A DNA stretch of 58,741 nucleotides from NCBI GenBank assembly GCA_020427155.1, contig JAGQOW010000015.1, forward strand, positions 1-58,741, in the 5' to 3' direction. Positions 45,692 through 55,273 of this stretch are shown here, piece by piece (positions within the stretch are counted from its first letter, which is position 1; each line of letters opens with the position of its first letter). The notes under the pieces are model-generated. The model saw only the letters and a list, made by a program, of their open reading frames with translations, ran no database searches and was not told the DNA's origin. This stretch comes from Planctomycetales bacterium. Its GTDB lineage: Bacteria; Planctomycetota; Planctomycetia; Pirellulales; Lacipirellulaceae. The position numbers and the translations under genes are program-made.

Positions 45692-47176
45692 ATGCCGTCG
45701 ATTGTCTCTGCCGTTGCAGCAGGTCTATGTGCCTGCTTACTTCTTCCGGAAGCGGCGGTCGGCGCACCTGCCTGGCCTGATAGCTCGGTAGCGCAGCGGC
45801 TAATTAATCAATCGCTGCCGCGACCGCAAGAGCCGTGGGACGGAGGTCGGTTTGCACAAAAGAATAGCCGAGCTGCGACGTATGCCGCGGTTGGGCTATT
45901 ATGGCGCGATGCAGCGGGCGATCGCGAGGCAGCCGTGGCGGCGCTCAAGGGCGTGATTGCCATGCAGTATGAAGACGGTCCCGATTCGTTGCGATACGGG
46001 GTTTGGCGGCGTTGGAACGGTGAAACCGAAGTTGACCCTAACTGGCGTGAATTTGTCGGTTGTGGACTGATTCTGGTGCTCGAGAACTTTGCCGAGCGCC
46101 TGCCGCGCGAACTAGTCGTGGAAATCGAGGCGGCCCTGCTGCGGGCGGCCGCAGGCGCTATGCAACGTGACGTAGGGCCTGGGTACTCTAATATCGCCTT
46201 GATGAGTGCAATATTGCTCGACTATGTGGGAGAACACCAAGGTCGACAAGCGATTCGGCAGGCGGGGCTGGCGAAGGCACAAGCGATCTACGAGTTGTTT
46301 TCAGAGTATCAGACGTTTAACGAATTCAATTCGCCGACGTACTATGGCGTCGATCTGATGGGACTCGCTATGTGGCGAGATTACGCCTCGACAGCCGAGG
46401 TGCGCAAGTGGGGCCGAAGCATGGAAGCTGGTCTCTGGACCGATATTGGCAGGTTCTATCATGCAGGGATGCGGAACATGTGTGGTCCGTTTTCGCGGTC
46501 GTATGGCATGGACATGACGCAGTACTGCTCGCTGGTCGGGCTCTGGATCGCCCTGGCGATTGAGGATCGTGCGCCGGCGCCCTGGCCGGAATTCGATGGG
46601 CGCAAACATCAGGAGCGGTACTACGCGCCCGTTTTTGCCTTGCTGCGGCCCTCGGTGCCCGAGAACGTAGTTCCCGACTTACTGGATTTTACTGGCCCAC
46701 GTTTCTTCGAGCGGCGGTTCTCTCGGTATCGGGCAAGTGTCTTGGTAGAGGAAGAATTGATGATGGGCGCGGCAGCCATCCGTCCTCACCAGAACGAGCA
46801 GCAGCACCTGGCAACGATCTACTGGGTCGCGCAAGCAGACAAACCTCCTGGTTGGATTCTCTTAACGGCAAATAACGAAGGCCTCGTTCCCACGGTAGCG
46901 AATCGTAGTTTGCAGATTCGTCGGAAGTCGACTTCTACGAAGAACTCGATCCACATGCTTGCCTACGCGCCAGGGCTTGACGATTCGGCCATTGCCGAAC
47001 GCGATTGGAAGCTGCCCGGCTTGCATTTGGCCGTGCAGACGGCTGTCAACGTTTCTCTGAAGGGAGTGTCGTGGATTGAGCACCGTTACTACGGGCCATG
47101 CTTAGATATCCAGTATTCGGTCGCAGCGGAAACTCCTGATGAAACCGTGGTATTGTCGCTGCTAGCAAAGCCGTGA
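45692..47176 (+). CDS. Secreted alpha/alpha-toroid-like hypothetical protein
   Basis: 494 aa with a signal peptide (SAVAAGLCACLLLPEAAVGA). The body is helix-rich with recurrent aromatic and acidic patches: YGVWRRWNGETEVDPNWREFVGCGLILVLENF, GYSNIALMSAILLDYVGE, and FNEFNSPTYYGVDLMGLAMWRDY. The C-terminal third is beta-rich. This suggests an alpha/alpha toroid like those in glycoside hydrolases and polysaccharide lyases. I cannot name a family and see no certain catalytic residues. It follows the structured RNA element and terminator, so it may be under attenuation control. Confidence 0.7.
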   Translation: MPSIVSAVAAGLCACLLLPEAAVGAPAWPDSSVAQRLINQSLPRPQEPWDGGRFAQKNSRAATYAAVGLLWRDAAGDREAAVAALKGVIAMQYEDGPDSLRYGVWRRWNGETEVDPNWREFVGCGLILVLENFAERLPRELVVEIEAALLRAAAGAMQRDVGPGYSNIALMSAILLDYVGEHQGRQAIRQAGLAKAQAIYELFSEYQTFNEFNSPTYYGVDLMGLAMWRDYASTAEVRKWGRSMEAGLWTDIGRFYHAGMRNMCGPFSRSYGMDMTQYCSLVGLWIALAIEDRAPAPWPEFDGRKHQERYYAPVFALLRPSVPENVVPDLLDFTGPRFFERRFSRYRASVLVEEELMMGAAAIRPHQNEQQHLATIYWVAQADKPPGWILLTANNEGLVPTVANRSLQIRRKSTSTKNSIHMLAYAPGLDDSAIAERDWKLPGLHLAVQTAVNVSLKGVSWIEHRYYGPCLDIQYSVAAETPDETVVLSLLAKP

Positions 47177-47271
47177 GAAAGCCCCGGTCTAGAACAAGAT
47201 TGGCCCGGTGCGAACCTGTGACCTAGAATTGCCTACGCAAAGTCAGCACAGTTACTTTCTTGCTCTAAGAG

Positions 47272-48030
47272 ATGCCGATGCTCTCGATCAGTCACCGCGG
47301 TTATTGCAGAGAAGTAGTGGAAAACACTTGGGAAGCCTTTGAGCAGGCGCAGAGCCTGGGCATCGACGGCATCGAGACAGACATTCGGCTCACGAGCGAT
47401 GGGCAATTAGTGCTGTTTCACGATCGGCGCCTGGCCGACGGGCGAGCAGTGTCTGATCTCTCGCATATGGAATTGTGCAAGGCGATGGGAGCTCAAGTAC
47501 CCGCGCTCGTCGAGACCTTGCAGCGGTTTGACAGTCTGCTTTGGGTGCTGGAATTGAAAGATCAGTCGGCAACCGAGCCGCTAGTGCATGCCCTGCGCCC
47601 GCTAGTAGCCAACAGGCAACTGCTGGTAATCTCTTTCTGGCACGACTCCATGGTCGAAGTGCGCAGGCAGCTTGACATAGAATGTGGCGTGACCGTGGCA
47701 CATCGGCCGGCGGACTTCTCAAGTTATCCGCTGCGTCCATGGCACACGATCGTGTGGAAATACGAATTCGTCGATCCGCTGCTGATACAGCAATCAATCG
47801 CCGAGGGGCACCGGAACTTCGTTTACGATGTCCAAGGAATCGACGAACATCGCAGGTGTTATGAGTTGGGGCTCGACGGAATCATCAGCGACGAGCCTCA
47901 GCTGGTTGCGGCGGGCAGGCCAGCGTTCACGTCGGACTCACCCGCGGTGCCTTTGCCTCTGCCACAAGCGCCAGCAACTCAGGCAAATCGGCCAGGGCCG
48001 ATCACAGAACTGGACTCAGGGCTGGCCTAA
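47272..48030 (+). CDS. Glycerophosphodiester phosphodiesterase family
   Basis: 252 aa, no signal peptide. It has the GDPD signatures SHRGYCREVVENTWEAFEQA (catalytic His, then ENT), GIDGIETDIRLTSDGQLVLFHD (metal-binding E.D and second catalytic His) and a late LGLDGIISDEP. The enzyme hydrolyses glycerophosphodiesters to glycerol-3-phosphate and an alcohol. The C-terminal 35 residues are Pro/Ala-rich and look disordered. The ATG at 47272 places the catalytic HRG at residue 8, as usual. It converges with the redox lipoprotein gene, with stop codons only 16 bp apart. Confidence 0.92.
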   Translation: MPMLSISHRGYCREVVENTWEAFEQAQSLGIDGIETDIRLTSDGQLVLFHDRRLADGRAVSDLSHMELCKAMGAQVPALVETLQRFDSLLWVLELKDQSATEPLVHALRPLVANRQLLVISFWHDSMVEVRRQLDIECGVTVAHRPADFSSYPLRPWHTIVWKYEFVDPLLIQQSIAEGHRNFVYDVQGIDEHRRCYELGLDGIISDEPQLVAAGRPAFTSDSPAVPLPLPQAPATQANRPGPITELDSGLA

Positions 48031-48046
48031 GCCCGCCCAGAGCATG

Positions 48047-49984
48047 CTATTGCTTAGCTACAGCAAGCTGGGCCAAAAGTTCTTGTTCGACTGAACTGGC
48101 CGCTTGCGAGTTCTCCGGCGGTTCATTTTCGAGAACGTACCCTGTATTCGGATCGACCGTCAAGTTGAGATTCTCTTCGTCTTCGAGATAGAAAAAGAAA
48201 CCGTACATCATTTCGTGATACGTTTGAGGACCGTCGTGGACGGTCACGGTCGAGTCGGGGTTGTACGGATTGAAGTCAGTGTTGTCGTAATGTGCAATAC
48301 ACTCGATGCGCGTGCCTTGCGGAAATTTCTTTTGGTCTTTTTCCCAGCGGTAGGCCAGTTGCCAGTCGAAGCTGTAGTTGGGCACGATGAGCAGCGTTTC
48401 TTGTTTGCCGTCGGGATAGTGAGCCAGGAAAGTCATGTCTTTGCCTCGGAGATGCATATGGCTGAACATTCCCAGGCCGGTGGAGTCTTTTTCGAGAGTT
48501 CTTTCCGCTACTACCTTGTGATGGGGCGCTCCGGGAGGGATGGCAAAGCTCTGATTCTTGACCTGCATGTGTCTGATCTGTTTGTTCACGATCCCTTTGG
48601 GATAAATGAAACCAACGGACGTTTGGTCGGTTGTCTCCATACCTGCGGTGACGTAGTGCAGTTGTAGAATGAGTACTGCCCCGGCCGGGATCTTGAACGC
48701 AGTGCCCTCGTCGAGGATCATTGCCGTGCCGCCAGGAACAAAGCCAGTGATGAAATGTTCGGTCGGTTTGCCGTTTTCCAGGGTGACATACGCCATGTTG
48801 CAGTGGTGGACAACGTCGCGATTGCCTGGATGGATCTCGATCTGTTGGACCCAGGTGTCGCGAAAGAACACGTAAGGCAGCGTGGCGTAGCGATACGGAA
48901 TATACCCTTCGGCAGGTATCTGCTGCTCGCCGGCCATGGTAATCAGCAAGTCGGGTTTGCCGATCTGCCAATCCACATCGGGTAACTCAAGGGGAGCGGG
49001 CAATTTCGCAGGGTCGCCCTCGGGAGTGCCGGCAGCGACCCAATCGGCAAACAGCTGCCGTTGTTCGTCGTCCAGGCTGCGGTGATTGATGATTTCACCC
49101 ACCTCGTCGTGGGCGAACCAGGGCGGCATTCGCTGTTGGAGCACGACTTCGCCCACCATTTCGGCATGCGCCGCGGCGTCGTCATAAGTAAGCAGCGAAA
49201 AAGGAGCCTCGGTGCCAGGGCGGTGGCAACTTTGGCAATGTTCCTGCAGTAACGGGGCGATGTGCTCACTGAATGTCACTTCTCGATCCGGAGTCTTGTT
49301 CTCCTGCGGAAAAGTAATGAGGCAACCGTCGACGGTGGTTTCCTTTACGCGAACTTCGCGACCGGCGAGTACGTCTTCGATGGCCTCCTGCAGGTCGGCG
49401 CGACTTTGCTTGGGGCTCACTCCTGCGAAGCGGACACTGCCGTCGATTCGCCCGCGATAGGCCAGTCGCTGCTCGGCGTCGAGGACCACAACTTCGGGTG
49501 TGCGGGTCGCCCCCAAAGCCCGGGCGGCTTCGCCGCTGAAATCTTTGCAGAAAGGAAACGCGATGTCGGCTTGAAGCGCCTGGGTAGCGACCTCGACAAT
49601 CGATTCGGACGGCCCGACATTCAACGAAAGAAACTGAACCCCCTGTTCTCGGTACTGTTCGTCAAGCGCTTTGAGCCGCGGCATGAAACGCTTGGCGATC
49701 GGACAGTCGAGATTGGTGAAGGCGATGACATACGCTTTCTTGTCGCCAAACTCGTCTAGCTTGCGAGGAAGGTAGCGCAGGTCGACGAACGAGAAATCGG
49801 CCACTTTCTCTCCGATGGCAGGCAGCGGATATTCATTGGAGGGCTCAGCGGCGGCCTCAGAAGAAAAGACGGCCTGCTCCACGGGAGGAGCAACTGCGTC
49901 GGTTGCCGGGGGTTTCGTGCAGCCTGAAGAGCAGAGCAACAGCGGCGAAAACGCCGCGACGAAACACCAGTTAGTTCGAAACAT
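48047..49984 (-). CDS. Lipoprotein with redoxin, cytochrome c and copper monooxygenase-like domains
   Basis: About 645 aa from the ATG at 49984. A lipobox (LLLCSSGC, Cys near 21) anchors it in a membrane facing the periplasm. Residues about 55-190 are a thioredoxin/redoxin fold that keeps one Cys (FTNLDCPIAKR, near 91) and lacks CxxC. One c-type haem site CQSCH lies near 248. From about 330 on there is a peptidylglycine-monooxygenase-like type II copper region with HHCNM (near 391) and FSHMHLRGKDM (near 510). Such combined proteins are common in planctomycetes; the substrate is unknown. Haem attachment and copper binding are inferred from motifs. Confidence 0.88.
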   Translation of the reverse strand: MFRTNWCFVAAFSPLLLCSSGCTKPPATDAVAPPVEQAVFSSEAAAEPSNEYPLPAIGEKVADFSFVDLRYLPRKLDEFGDKKAYVIAFTNLDCPIAKRFMPRLKALDEQYREQGVQFLSLNVGPSESIVEVATQALQADIAFPFCKDFSGEAARALGATRTPEVVVLDAEQRLAYRGRIDGSVRFAGVSPKQSRADLQEAIEDVLAGREVRVKETTVDGCLITFPQENKTPDREVTFSEHIAPLLQEHCQSCHRPGTEAPFSLLTYDDAAAHAEMVGEVVLQQRMPPWFAHDEVGEIINHRSLDDEQRQLFADWVAAGTPEGDPAKLPAPLELPDVDWQIGKPDLLITMAGEQQIPAEGYIPYRYATLPYVFFRDTWVQQIEIHPGNRDVVHHCNMAYVTLENGKPTEHFITGFVPGGTAMILDEGTAFKIPAGAVLILQLHYVTAGMETTDQTSVGFIYPKGIVNKQIRHMQVKNQSFAIPPGAPHHKVVAERTLEKDSTGLGMFSHMHLRGKDMTFLAHYPDGKQETLLIVPNYSFDWQLAYRWEKDQKKFPQGTRIECIAHYDNTDFNPYNPDSTVTVHDGPQTYHEMMYGFFFYLEDEENLNLTVDPNTGYVLENEPPENSQAASSVEQELLAQLAVAKQ

Positions 49985-50218
49985 GGCCAGTTTCTTCCTT
50001 AAAGGTAACCAAAGTTTTCTTGTCGATGATTCGCCTGGCGTTGGTTCGGCGTGGAGGCGAGCCCCCATTGTAGCAGCAAGTGTCAGTCTCGGGACCAGTG
50101 GAATCTTCCTCAGGTGGCGACAAACTTAAGCGAAACTTGACTTGAAAAGCGGCAGCGACGACGATGAATGGCAATGAGTCAAGGGTTTCCCCAGAATGTA
50201 CCCCCCAAGGTTCATCCG

Positions 50219-51292
50219 ATGAAGTATTGCCTGGCAGGACTGCTGATTTGCCTGCTGTTGGCCAACTTCGCCGCAGCTCAGCTTCCTGTCGCGACCGGTC
50301 GGCAGTTTGCGATGACCAATGCTGCCTGGAAGGTGTTTATTCCCGACAGCTACCAACAGAGGCCGGGGGACGTGGCCGACTTGCTGGTGCATTTTCACGG
50401 CGATCCGCAAACGATGTACAACAATGCATTGTATGCAGAGCTCAATGCGATCATCGTGACCGTGAATTATAGCGGCTTGTCGAGCGCCTATTCTGGACCG
50501 TTCTCCGACGCTACTTTGTTTCAATCGCTTCTGGACGAAGCGCTTGCCAAAGTACGTCATCAACCCGACTTTTCCAAAACACTGCAGTGGGACCAGCTGG
50601 GCGTTTCGTCGTTTAGCGCCGGCTACGGAGCAGTGCGCGAAATCTTGAAGAGCGCTGCCTATCGCAACGATATCGACGCGCTACTGGCGGCCGATTCGCT
50701 GTACGCCACGACCGCTGGCGATGGGACGCCGCTTGATTCTCAGATGGTCAATTACAAGACTTTTGCCGGCCTGGCTCAGGCGGAAACCAAGACATTTATC
50801 TTTAGCCATTCGCAGGTACCGACTTATACCTATGAAAGTACAATGGAGACGGGCGACGAACTGATGCAACACCTGGGCATTTCGGCCAATCCGATCAGTG
50901 CGAGCGGGCTGGGCACGTTGGATTTCTACCGGCATGCTGAAAGCGGGAACTTCCAGCTGTGGGGAGCCCTGGGAGCGGATGGCGATGCGCACCTGGAGCA
51001 TCTCCGCTACATAGGCGAGTTTCTGGCACACTTGCCACTGGCTCGCACCTCCGACCTGGAAGGCGACTTCGACTTAGATCGCGATGTCGACGGCTTGGAC
51101 TTCTTGGCCTGGCAACGCGGCGAGTCGTCTGGGTCGAACAGCCTGAGTGATTTCAATTTGTGGCAATCGCACTTTGGCGACAACGCCGCGCTGGCGGCGG
51201 CCGTATATGGTGTTCCTGAACCTTCCACTTGTGCGACGCTGCTGACAGGTTTGCTGGCCGCGCTGCTGCGGGGAGTGTCTGTTTTGCCGTAG
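50219..51292 (+). CDS. Secreted alpha/beta-hydrolase-like protein with dockerin and PEP-CTERM-like end
   Basis: About 357 aa from the ATG at 50219 ([21 protein letters not shown], signal peptide). The body contains [16 protein letters not shown] and a nucleophile-elbow-like [15 protein letters not shown], suggesting an esterase-like alpha/beta hydrolase fold. Near residue 285-325 a dockerin-type segment ([24 protein letters not shown]) is followed by [26 protein letters not shown]. The VPEP and hydrophobic part fit a PEP-CTERM signal, but the usual terminal Arg cluster is reduced to one Arg before VSVLP. Whether it is still processed is open. The epoxide-hydrolase-like gene starts 65 bp after its stop. 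Confidence 0.82.
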   Translation: MKYCLAGLLICLLLANFAAAQLPVATGRQFAMTNAAWKVFIPDSYQQRPGDVADLLVHFHGDPQTMYNNALYAELNAIIVTVNYSGLSSAYSGPFSDATLFQSLLDEALAKVRHQPDFSKTLQWDQLGVSSFSAGYGAVREILKSAAYRNDIDALLAADSLYATTAGDGTPLDSQMVNYKTFAGLAQAETKTFIFSHSQVPTYTYESTMETGDELMQHLGISANPISASGLGTLDFYRHAESGNFQLWGALGADGDAHLEHLRYIGEFLAHLPLARTSDLEGDFDLDRDVDGLDFLAWQRGESSGSNSLSDFNLWQSHFGDNAALAAAVYGVPEPSTCATLLTGLLAALLRGVSVLP

Positions 51293-51357
51293 TAGCGAGG
51301 GGCCATGGGAGGGAGAGCCAAGGGTTTGGCTGCTGCAGTTCCGGAGATCAGATTGAC

Positions 51358-52278
51358 ATGAGCGATAGAGTCGTACACTGCCCTGGTATCGTGATGAGTT
51401 GGTGGTTGGCGATTTTCGCCGTTGTTGCCGGGCCTGCATGGGGAGGAGAGGATGTGGAGCACAAATTTGCCGACAACAACGGCGTCAAAATTCATTACGC
51501 CGCCATGGGCGAAGGTCCGCTGGTGGTGTTCATACACGGGTTTCCTGATTTCTGGTACTCGTGGCGTCACCAGATGGAGGGGATGAAAGACTCGTATCGT
51601 GTCGTAGCCCTCGATACCCGCGGTTATAACCTGAGCGACCAGCCCGCGAATCAGGCAGACTACGACATGAGCCTGCTGGTGCAGGACGTGGCTGCAGTGA
51701 TCAAGGCCGAGGGCGCGGAGAAGGCGATTCTGGTAGGGCACGACTGGGGCGGCGCCATCGCCTGGCAGTTCGTCATGAGTATGCCGCAGATGGCCGACAA
51801 GCTCATTATCGTCAACCTGCCCCACCCCAGGGGGCTGGTACGTGAATTAGCCAATAACTCACAGCAACAAGCCAACTCGGAGTACGCCCGCCAGTTTCAG
51901 CAGCCCAATTCTCATAAACTGCTCAATGCTCAGCTTCTGGCAGGCATTGTAGCCAAGGATGAACCGACTCGTGCCATGTATGTCGAGGCATTCGAGAAAT
52001 CGAGCTTCGAAGGAATGATGAACTATTATCGACAGAACTACCCGCGTGAGCCTTATCAGGAGAAGGTGGCGAATATGCCCAATGTTTCGATTCCAGTGCT
52101 ACAGTTCCACGGGCTTAAAGACACCGCGCTGCACCACCATGGGCTCAACAATACTTGGGAATGGATCGATAGCGACTATACCCTGGTCACGATTCCCGAT
52201 GCCGCGCATTGGGCACACCACGATGCGGCCGAGTTGGTAACTGGCACAATCAAGTCCTGGCTAAAGCTGCGTGAGTGA
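51358..52278 (+). CDS. Exported alpha/beta hydrolase, epoxide-hydrolase-like
   Basis: About 306 aa from the ATG at 51358, preceded by CCGGAGAT; an ATG at 51394 is also possible. The N-terminus is hydrophobic ([16 protein letters not shown]), so it is probably exported. Motifs of the haloalkane dehalogenase/epoxide hydrolase branch are [18 protein letters not shown] (oxyanion hole HGxP), [14 protein letters not shown] with Asp as nucleophile, and a closing AHWAHHD with the catalytic His. It would hydrolyse epoxides or similar small molecules. The physiological substrate is not visible. Confidence 0.9.
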   Translation: MSDRVVHCPGIVMSWWLAIFAVVAGPAWGGEDVEHKFADNNGVKIHYAAMGEGPLVVFIHGFPDFWYSWRHQMEGMKDSYRVVALDTRGYNLSDQPANQADYDMSLLVQDVAAVIKAEGAEKAILVGHDWGGAIAWQFVMSMPQMADKLIIVNLPHPRGLVRELANNSQQQANSEYARQFQQPNSHKLLNAQLLAGIVAKDEPTRAMYVEAFEKSSFEGMMNYYRQNYPREPYQEKVANMPNVSIPVLQFHGLKDTALHHHGLNNTWEWIDSDYTLVTIPDAAHWAHHDAAELVTGTIKSWLKLRE

Positions 52279-52484
52279 ATCGTGCCTCTTGACGGCAAGC
52301 TACATGAACAAGAACTCATGTATCGAGGAGACGCAGACGACACTGAAGGACAATCGCAGAGCCAAACCAGCAGCAATCAAGCAGATAGCCACAAAGAACG
52401 AGTGGGTATTGAAGTGCGTGTTGTTCTTAAGCCATTTTGTGACTTTTCGTGATTCTTGCGGCCATTTGCTTCGTATAAAAAAAT

Positions 52485-54074
52485 TTACTGCGGCAATGGT
52501 CCCGGTTTCTCCTTCAGGGTCGAAAGAAACTCGATCAGGTCGGCGACGTCCTGGACTGAAAGGATGTTTGCCATCGAGGGCATGATCGAAATTGTGGAGA
52601 AAGTGCGTTGGTCGACGTCTGCTACAGCCAGCGTAGTCTGGGTGCCGTCTGCCAGAGTGATCGCAAGTTCGTTAGCGTCTTCCGAGGCGATAATTCCTGA
52701 GAGGGTTCGGCCGTCGACAAGTTCCAAAACCGTGGCGCCATACTTCGCTACGATCTTTGAGCTGGGCGAAACGATCGACTCGAGCAGATAGTCACGTTTG
52801 GCGCGCGTAGTCACGTCGACCAGAGAGGGGCCTACGAGGCCCGGATCATCGGGTTTGGCTTGATGGCAGGAGCTGCATTTGGCGGTGCCGTAGAACAGTT
52901 CTCTGCCGCGCGCGGCATCGCCCCCTTCCAGGGCTTCGCTGTAAGCCTTTACTGGGTTAAGCGCTCGCTGGGCAAGTTGCTCGTCGGCGTGCATTTCGCG
53001 AATCCACTGTTCGATCAAAGCGGTTCCCTCTTCGTCGACAAGGCTGCGGCCAACGGTCGGCATCATCACGCCAGGGTCGGTTGAGCGAATGCGGTGCAAG
53101 AGAAAAGAGGTTTCCGGACTGCCCGGAAGGATGCCAAACTGGAAACCGCTCGAGCCTCGCCCGGCTGCCACTGGCGGTTTGTAAACACCAAACCTCACGG
53201 GCATCGATTGTTGGGCAGAGAGGTCGAGTCCCGAAACACTGGCAATTCCGGCGGGGTTGTGGCAATGAGCACAATTCACATCGAGCCAAACGCGAGCTCG
53301 CTCGGCGACCGAGCCTGCGGACGGATCGTTCCAGGCAATGGCCTGGGGGATTTCGGTCTTTGCTGTCGGCAATCCTGCGAGCAATCCAAGCTTGCTCCAC
53401 AGGGCTAATTGATTGCGCGAGTCGCCCTCGAGTCGAAGATTCAAGTTGCCCGCTCGGACGCCAATGGGTTGGACCGTTTCATGTTGCTTATGGCATCGCT
53501 TGCATTGGTTCATGTCGGGAGTAGTGAAGTGATGCGTACGCTTGGTGCCGTCGGAGTGAATCCAGCGAACTGTAGTTTTGCCGCCGATGACTGCTCGGCG
53601 CGCGTCGGTTTGATCGTCGTTCCATAGATAGGGCACAGCGACCCAGCCTCGGCGCTGGTGGATCAAAAGCCGCGTCTCAACCAGCCGTTCGCCCTGTAGC
53701 GGATCGCGCAGATCGTGGGAATAGGCGAGTGTCTGGACGAACACCGTGCCCACGGGGAATGTCAGCACGTCGTTTGCACGGTACTGCGCCTGTTTGCCGG
53801 GAGGCAGGTAAAGGTAATGGCGCGAGGTCGCGTAATCGGCGAAATGCGATGACGAGAGGTAGTATGCAATAACTCCTTGATTGGGAATCTGCTTCTGCAG
53901 GTCAGCGAAGAGATGGTAATCAGAAAGCATCATCACAGGGCGGCGGGCGTCGAGGTCGACTTGTACTGGCGAACCAGCTTCCTGCGATTCCTTGATCGCA
54001 GGCGAGTCGTTGCTAGCGCACCCCATCAGCGGAAGGACGAGCAAGATGAGAAAGCGAATTGCCGGTTGCCTCAT
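52485..54074 (-). CDS. Dihaem cytochrome paralogue with added PVC-type cytochrome domain
   Basis: 529 aa with a lipoprotein signal (ILLVLPLMGC). Residues about 45-350 match the SO2930/HNE_0200-type dihaem cytochromes, with haem sites CKRCH (near 189) and CAHCH (near 265). The C-terminal part has a third haem site CSSCH (near 398) in a PVC-type haem domain (GGDAARGRELFYGTAKCSSCH, VVAKYGATVLELVDGRTLSGII, then a late MPSM). It is a paralogue of the gene just upstream, with shared strings such as VYKPPVAAGRG and HRIRSTDPGVMMPTVGR, and overlaps it by 4 bases (54071-54074). Likely a periplasmic electron carrier or oxidase component. Confidence 0.9.
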   Translation of the reverse strand: MRQPAIRFLILLVLPLMGCASNDSPAIKESQEAGSPVQVDLDARRPVMMLSDYHLFADLQKQIPNQGVIAYYLSSSHFADYATSRHYLYLPPGKQAQYRANDVLTFPVGTVFVQTLAYSHDLRDPLQGERLVETRLLIHQRRGWVAVPYLWNDDQTDARRAVIGGKTTVRWIHSDGTKRTHHFTTPDMNQCKRCHKQHETVQPIGVRAGNLNLRLEGDSRNQLALWSKLGLLAGLPTAKTEIPQAIAWNDPSAGSVAERARVWLDVNCAHCHNPAGIASVSGLDLSAQQSMPVRFGVYKPPVAAGRGSSGFQFGILPGSPETSFLLHRIRSTDPGVMMPTVGRSLVDEEGTALIEQWIREMHADEQLAQRALNPVKAYSEALEGGDAARGRELFYGTAKCSSCHQAKPDDPGLVGPSLVDVTTRAKRDYLLESIVSPSSKIVAKYGATVLELVDGRTLSGIIASEDANELAITLADGTQTTLAVADVDQRTFSTISIMPSMANILSVQDVADLIEFLSTLKEKPGPLPQ

Positions 54075-55273
54075 GGTTGCGACCCCGACTCTTGCAACTG
54101 GGAATCGTTCTCATCTGGTTCTTCGGTAATGGTAAATCGAAAGATGCTGTGTCGATCTGCTTGAGACTGAGCCGCGGCCAATTCAGCGAAATGCATCTGC
54201 TCGATCCACTGTTCGACGAGTGCTGCGCCTTCTTCATGACATAGTTCGCGACCGACAATCGGCATCCGCACGCCGGGATCGGTGGAGCGCAGGCGATGCA
54301 CAAGAAAGGATCGCTCGGGTCGGCCCGGATCGATTGCGAATCTTCCGTGGCCTACGCCGCGCCCTGCAGCGACCGGTGCCTTGTAGACTCCGTACTTAAC
54401 AGGCGACGAGCGAACAAAAGTCAGATCGAGGCCCGAGGTGTAGGCAATTCCTTGGGGCCGATGGCAACTGGAACAATTCATCTCCAAATACGCTTTGGCG
54501 CGCTGTTCTACAGTTCCTGTGGAAGGGTCATCCCAGACCGCCATGCGGGCGACATCTTCCGGATCATCAGGGGCTCCTATCAAATAGCCGAGCTTCGACC
54601 AACGAGTTAACTGATTCTCGGCGCCGTCTGCGTATTGAAACGGTCGATTGATTCTGTCTGCACTCGTCGGCCCCAGGGGGACCATCGCTCCGTCGAGTTC
54701 GTGGCATTGCTTGCAGTGATTCTGATTTGGAGCAGTATACGTATGGCTGCGGCGCGTACCGTCGTAGTGGGTCCAGAACACATCAGTTTGCATGCCGGTG
54801 ACCGAAAGTCGGGCCTCGGTTTCCTCTTGATTCCAATGATACTGAGCGGCTTGCCAGCCTTGTTCTCGGTGAATGAGCAGACGAGTCTCGATCAGGTCTT
54901 CGCCTAGAGCGGGATCGCGCAAGTCGTTGAGATAACTGACCGTCAGAATCAAAACGGCGCCCAGTGGGTACTCCAGGTCACCAGACTCGTGGTAAGCGAT
55001 GCTCGAGTTCAGCGGCAGCCAAAGAAACCGCTGCAAACGAGCATAGTCGGCAAAGTGGGGGGTGTTCAATTCGTAGGGAATGACACGCGTGTTGGGGATT
55101 TGTCGTCTGCCATCTTGAAAGAAGTGGTACTCTTCGAGCAAGAGGGCTGGTTCATTTACGGGATCGAGGTGAGCTGGCGGCGCGTCGGTCGCCCTGCACA
55201 AGTCAGCCGCTACGACGCTCAGGATTAAGAAAAAGACCCATCTAGAGAATTCGGCCAAGGGGCGGCAACTCAC
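54071..55273 (-). CDS. SO2930-type dihaem c cytochrome
   Basis: 400 aa with a signal peptide (WVFFLILSVVAADLCRA). The haem sites are CKQCH (near 186) and CSSCH (near 265). The body (EYHFFQDGRRQIPNTRVIPYELNTPHFADYA, ETRLLIHREQGW, HRLRSTDPGVRMPIVGRELCHEEGAALVEQWIEQM) matches a family known as SO2930 or HNE_0200, which usually occurs next to a parallel beta-helix protein. That gene is directly upstream here with a 4-base overlap (55270-55273). The family has no assigned biochemical role that I know of. The protein would be periplasmic, and the two haems suggest electron transfer. Confidence 0.9.
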   Translation of the reverse strand: MSCRPLAEFSRWVFFLILSVVAADLCRATDAPPAHLDPVNEPALLLEEYHFFQDGRRQIPNTRVIPYELNTPHFADYARLQRFLWLPLNSSIAYHESGDLEYPLGAVLILTVSYLNDLRDPALGEDLIETRLLIHREQGWQAAQYHWNQEETEARLSVTGMQTDVFWTHYDGTRRSHTYTAPNQNHCKQCHELDGAMVPLGPTSADRINRPFQYADGAENQLTRWSKLGYLIGAPDDPEDVARMAVWDDPSTGTVEQRAKAYLEMNCSSCHRPQGIAYTSGLDLTFVRSSPVKYGVYKAPVAAGRGVGHGRFAIDPGRPERSFLVHRLRSTDPGVRMPIVGRELCHEEGAALVEQWIEQMHFAELAAAQSQADRHSIFRFTITEEPDENDSQLQESGSQP

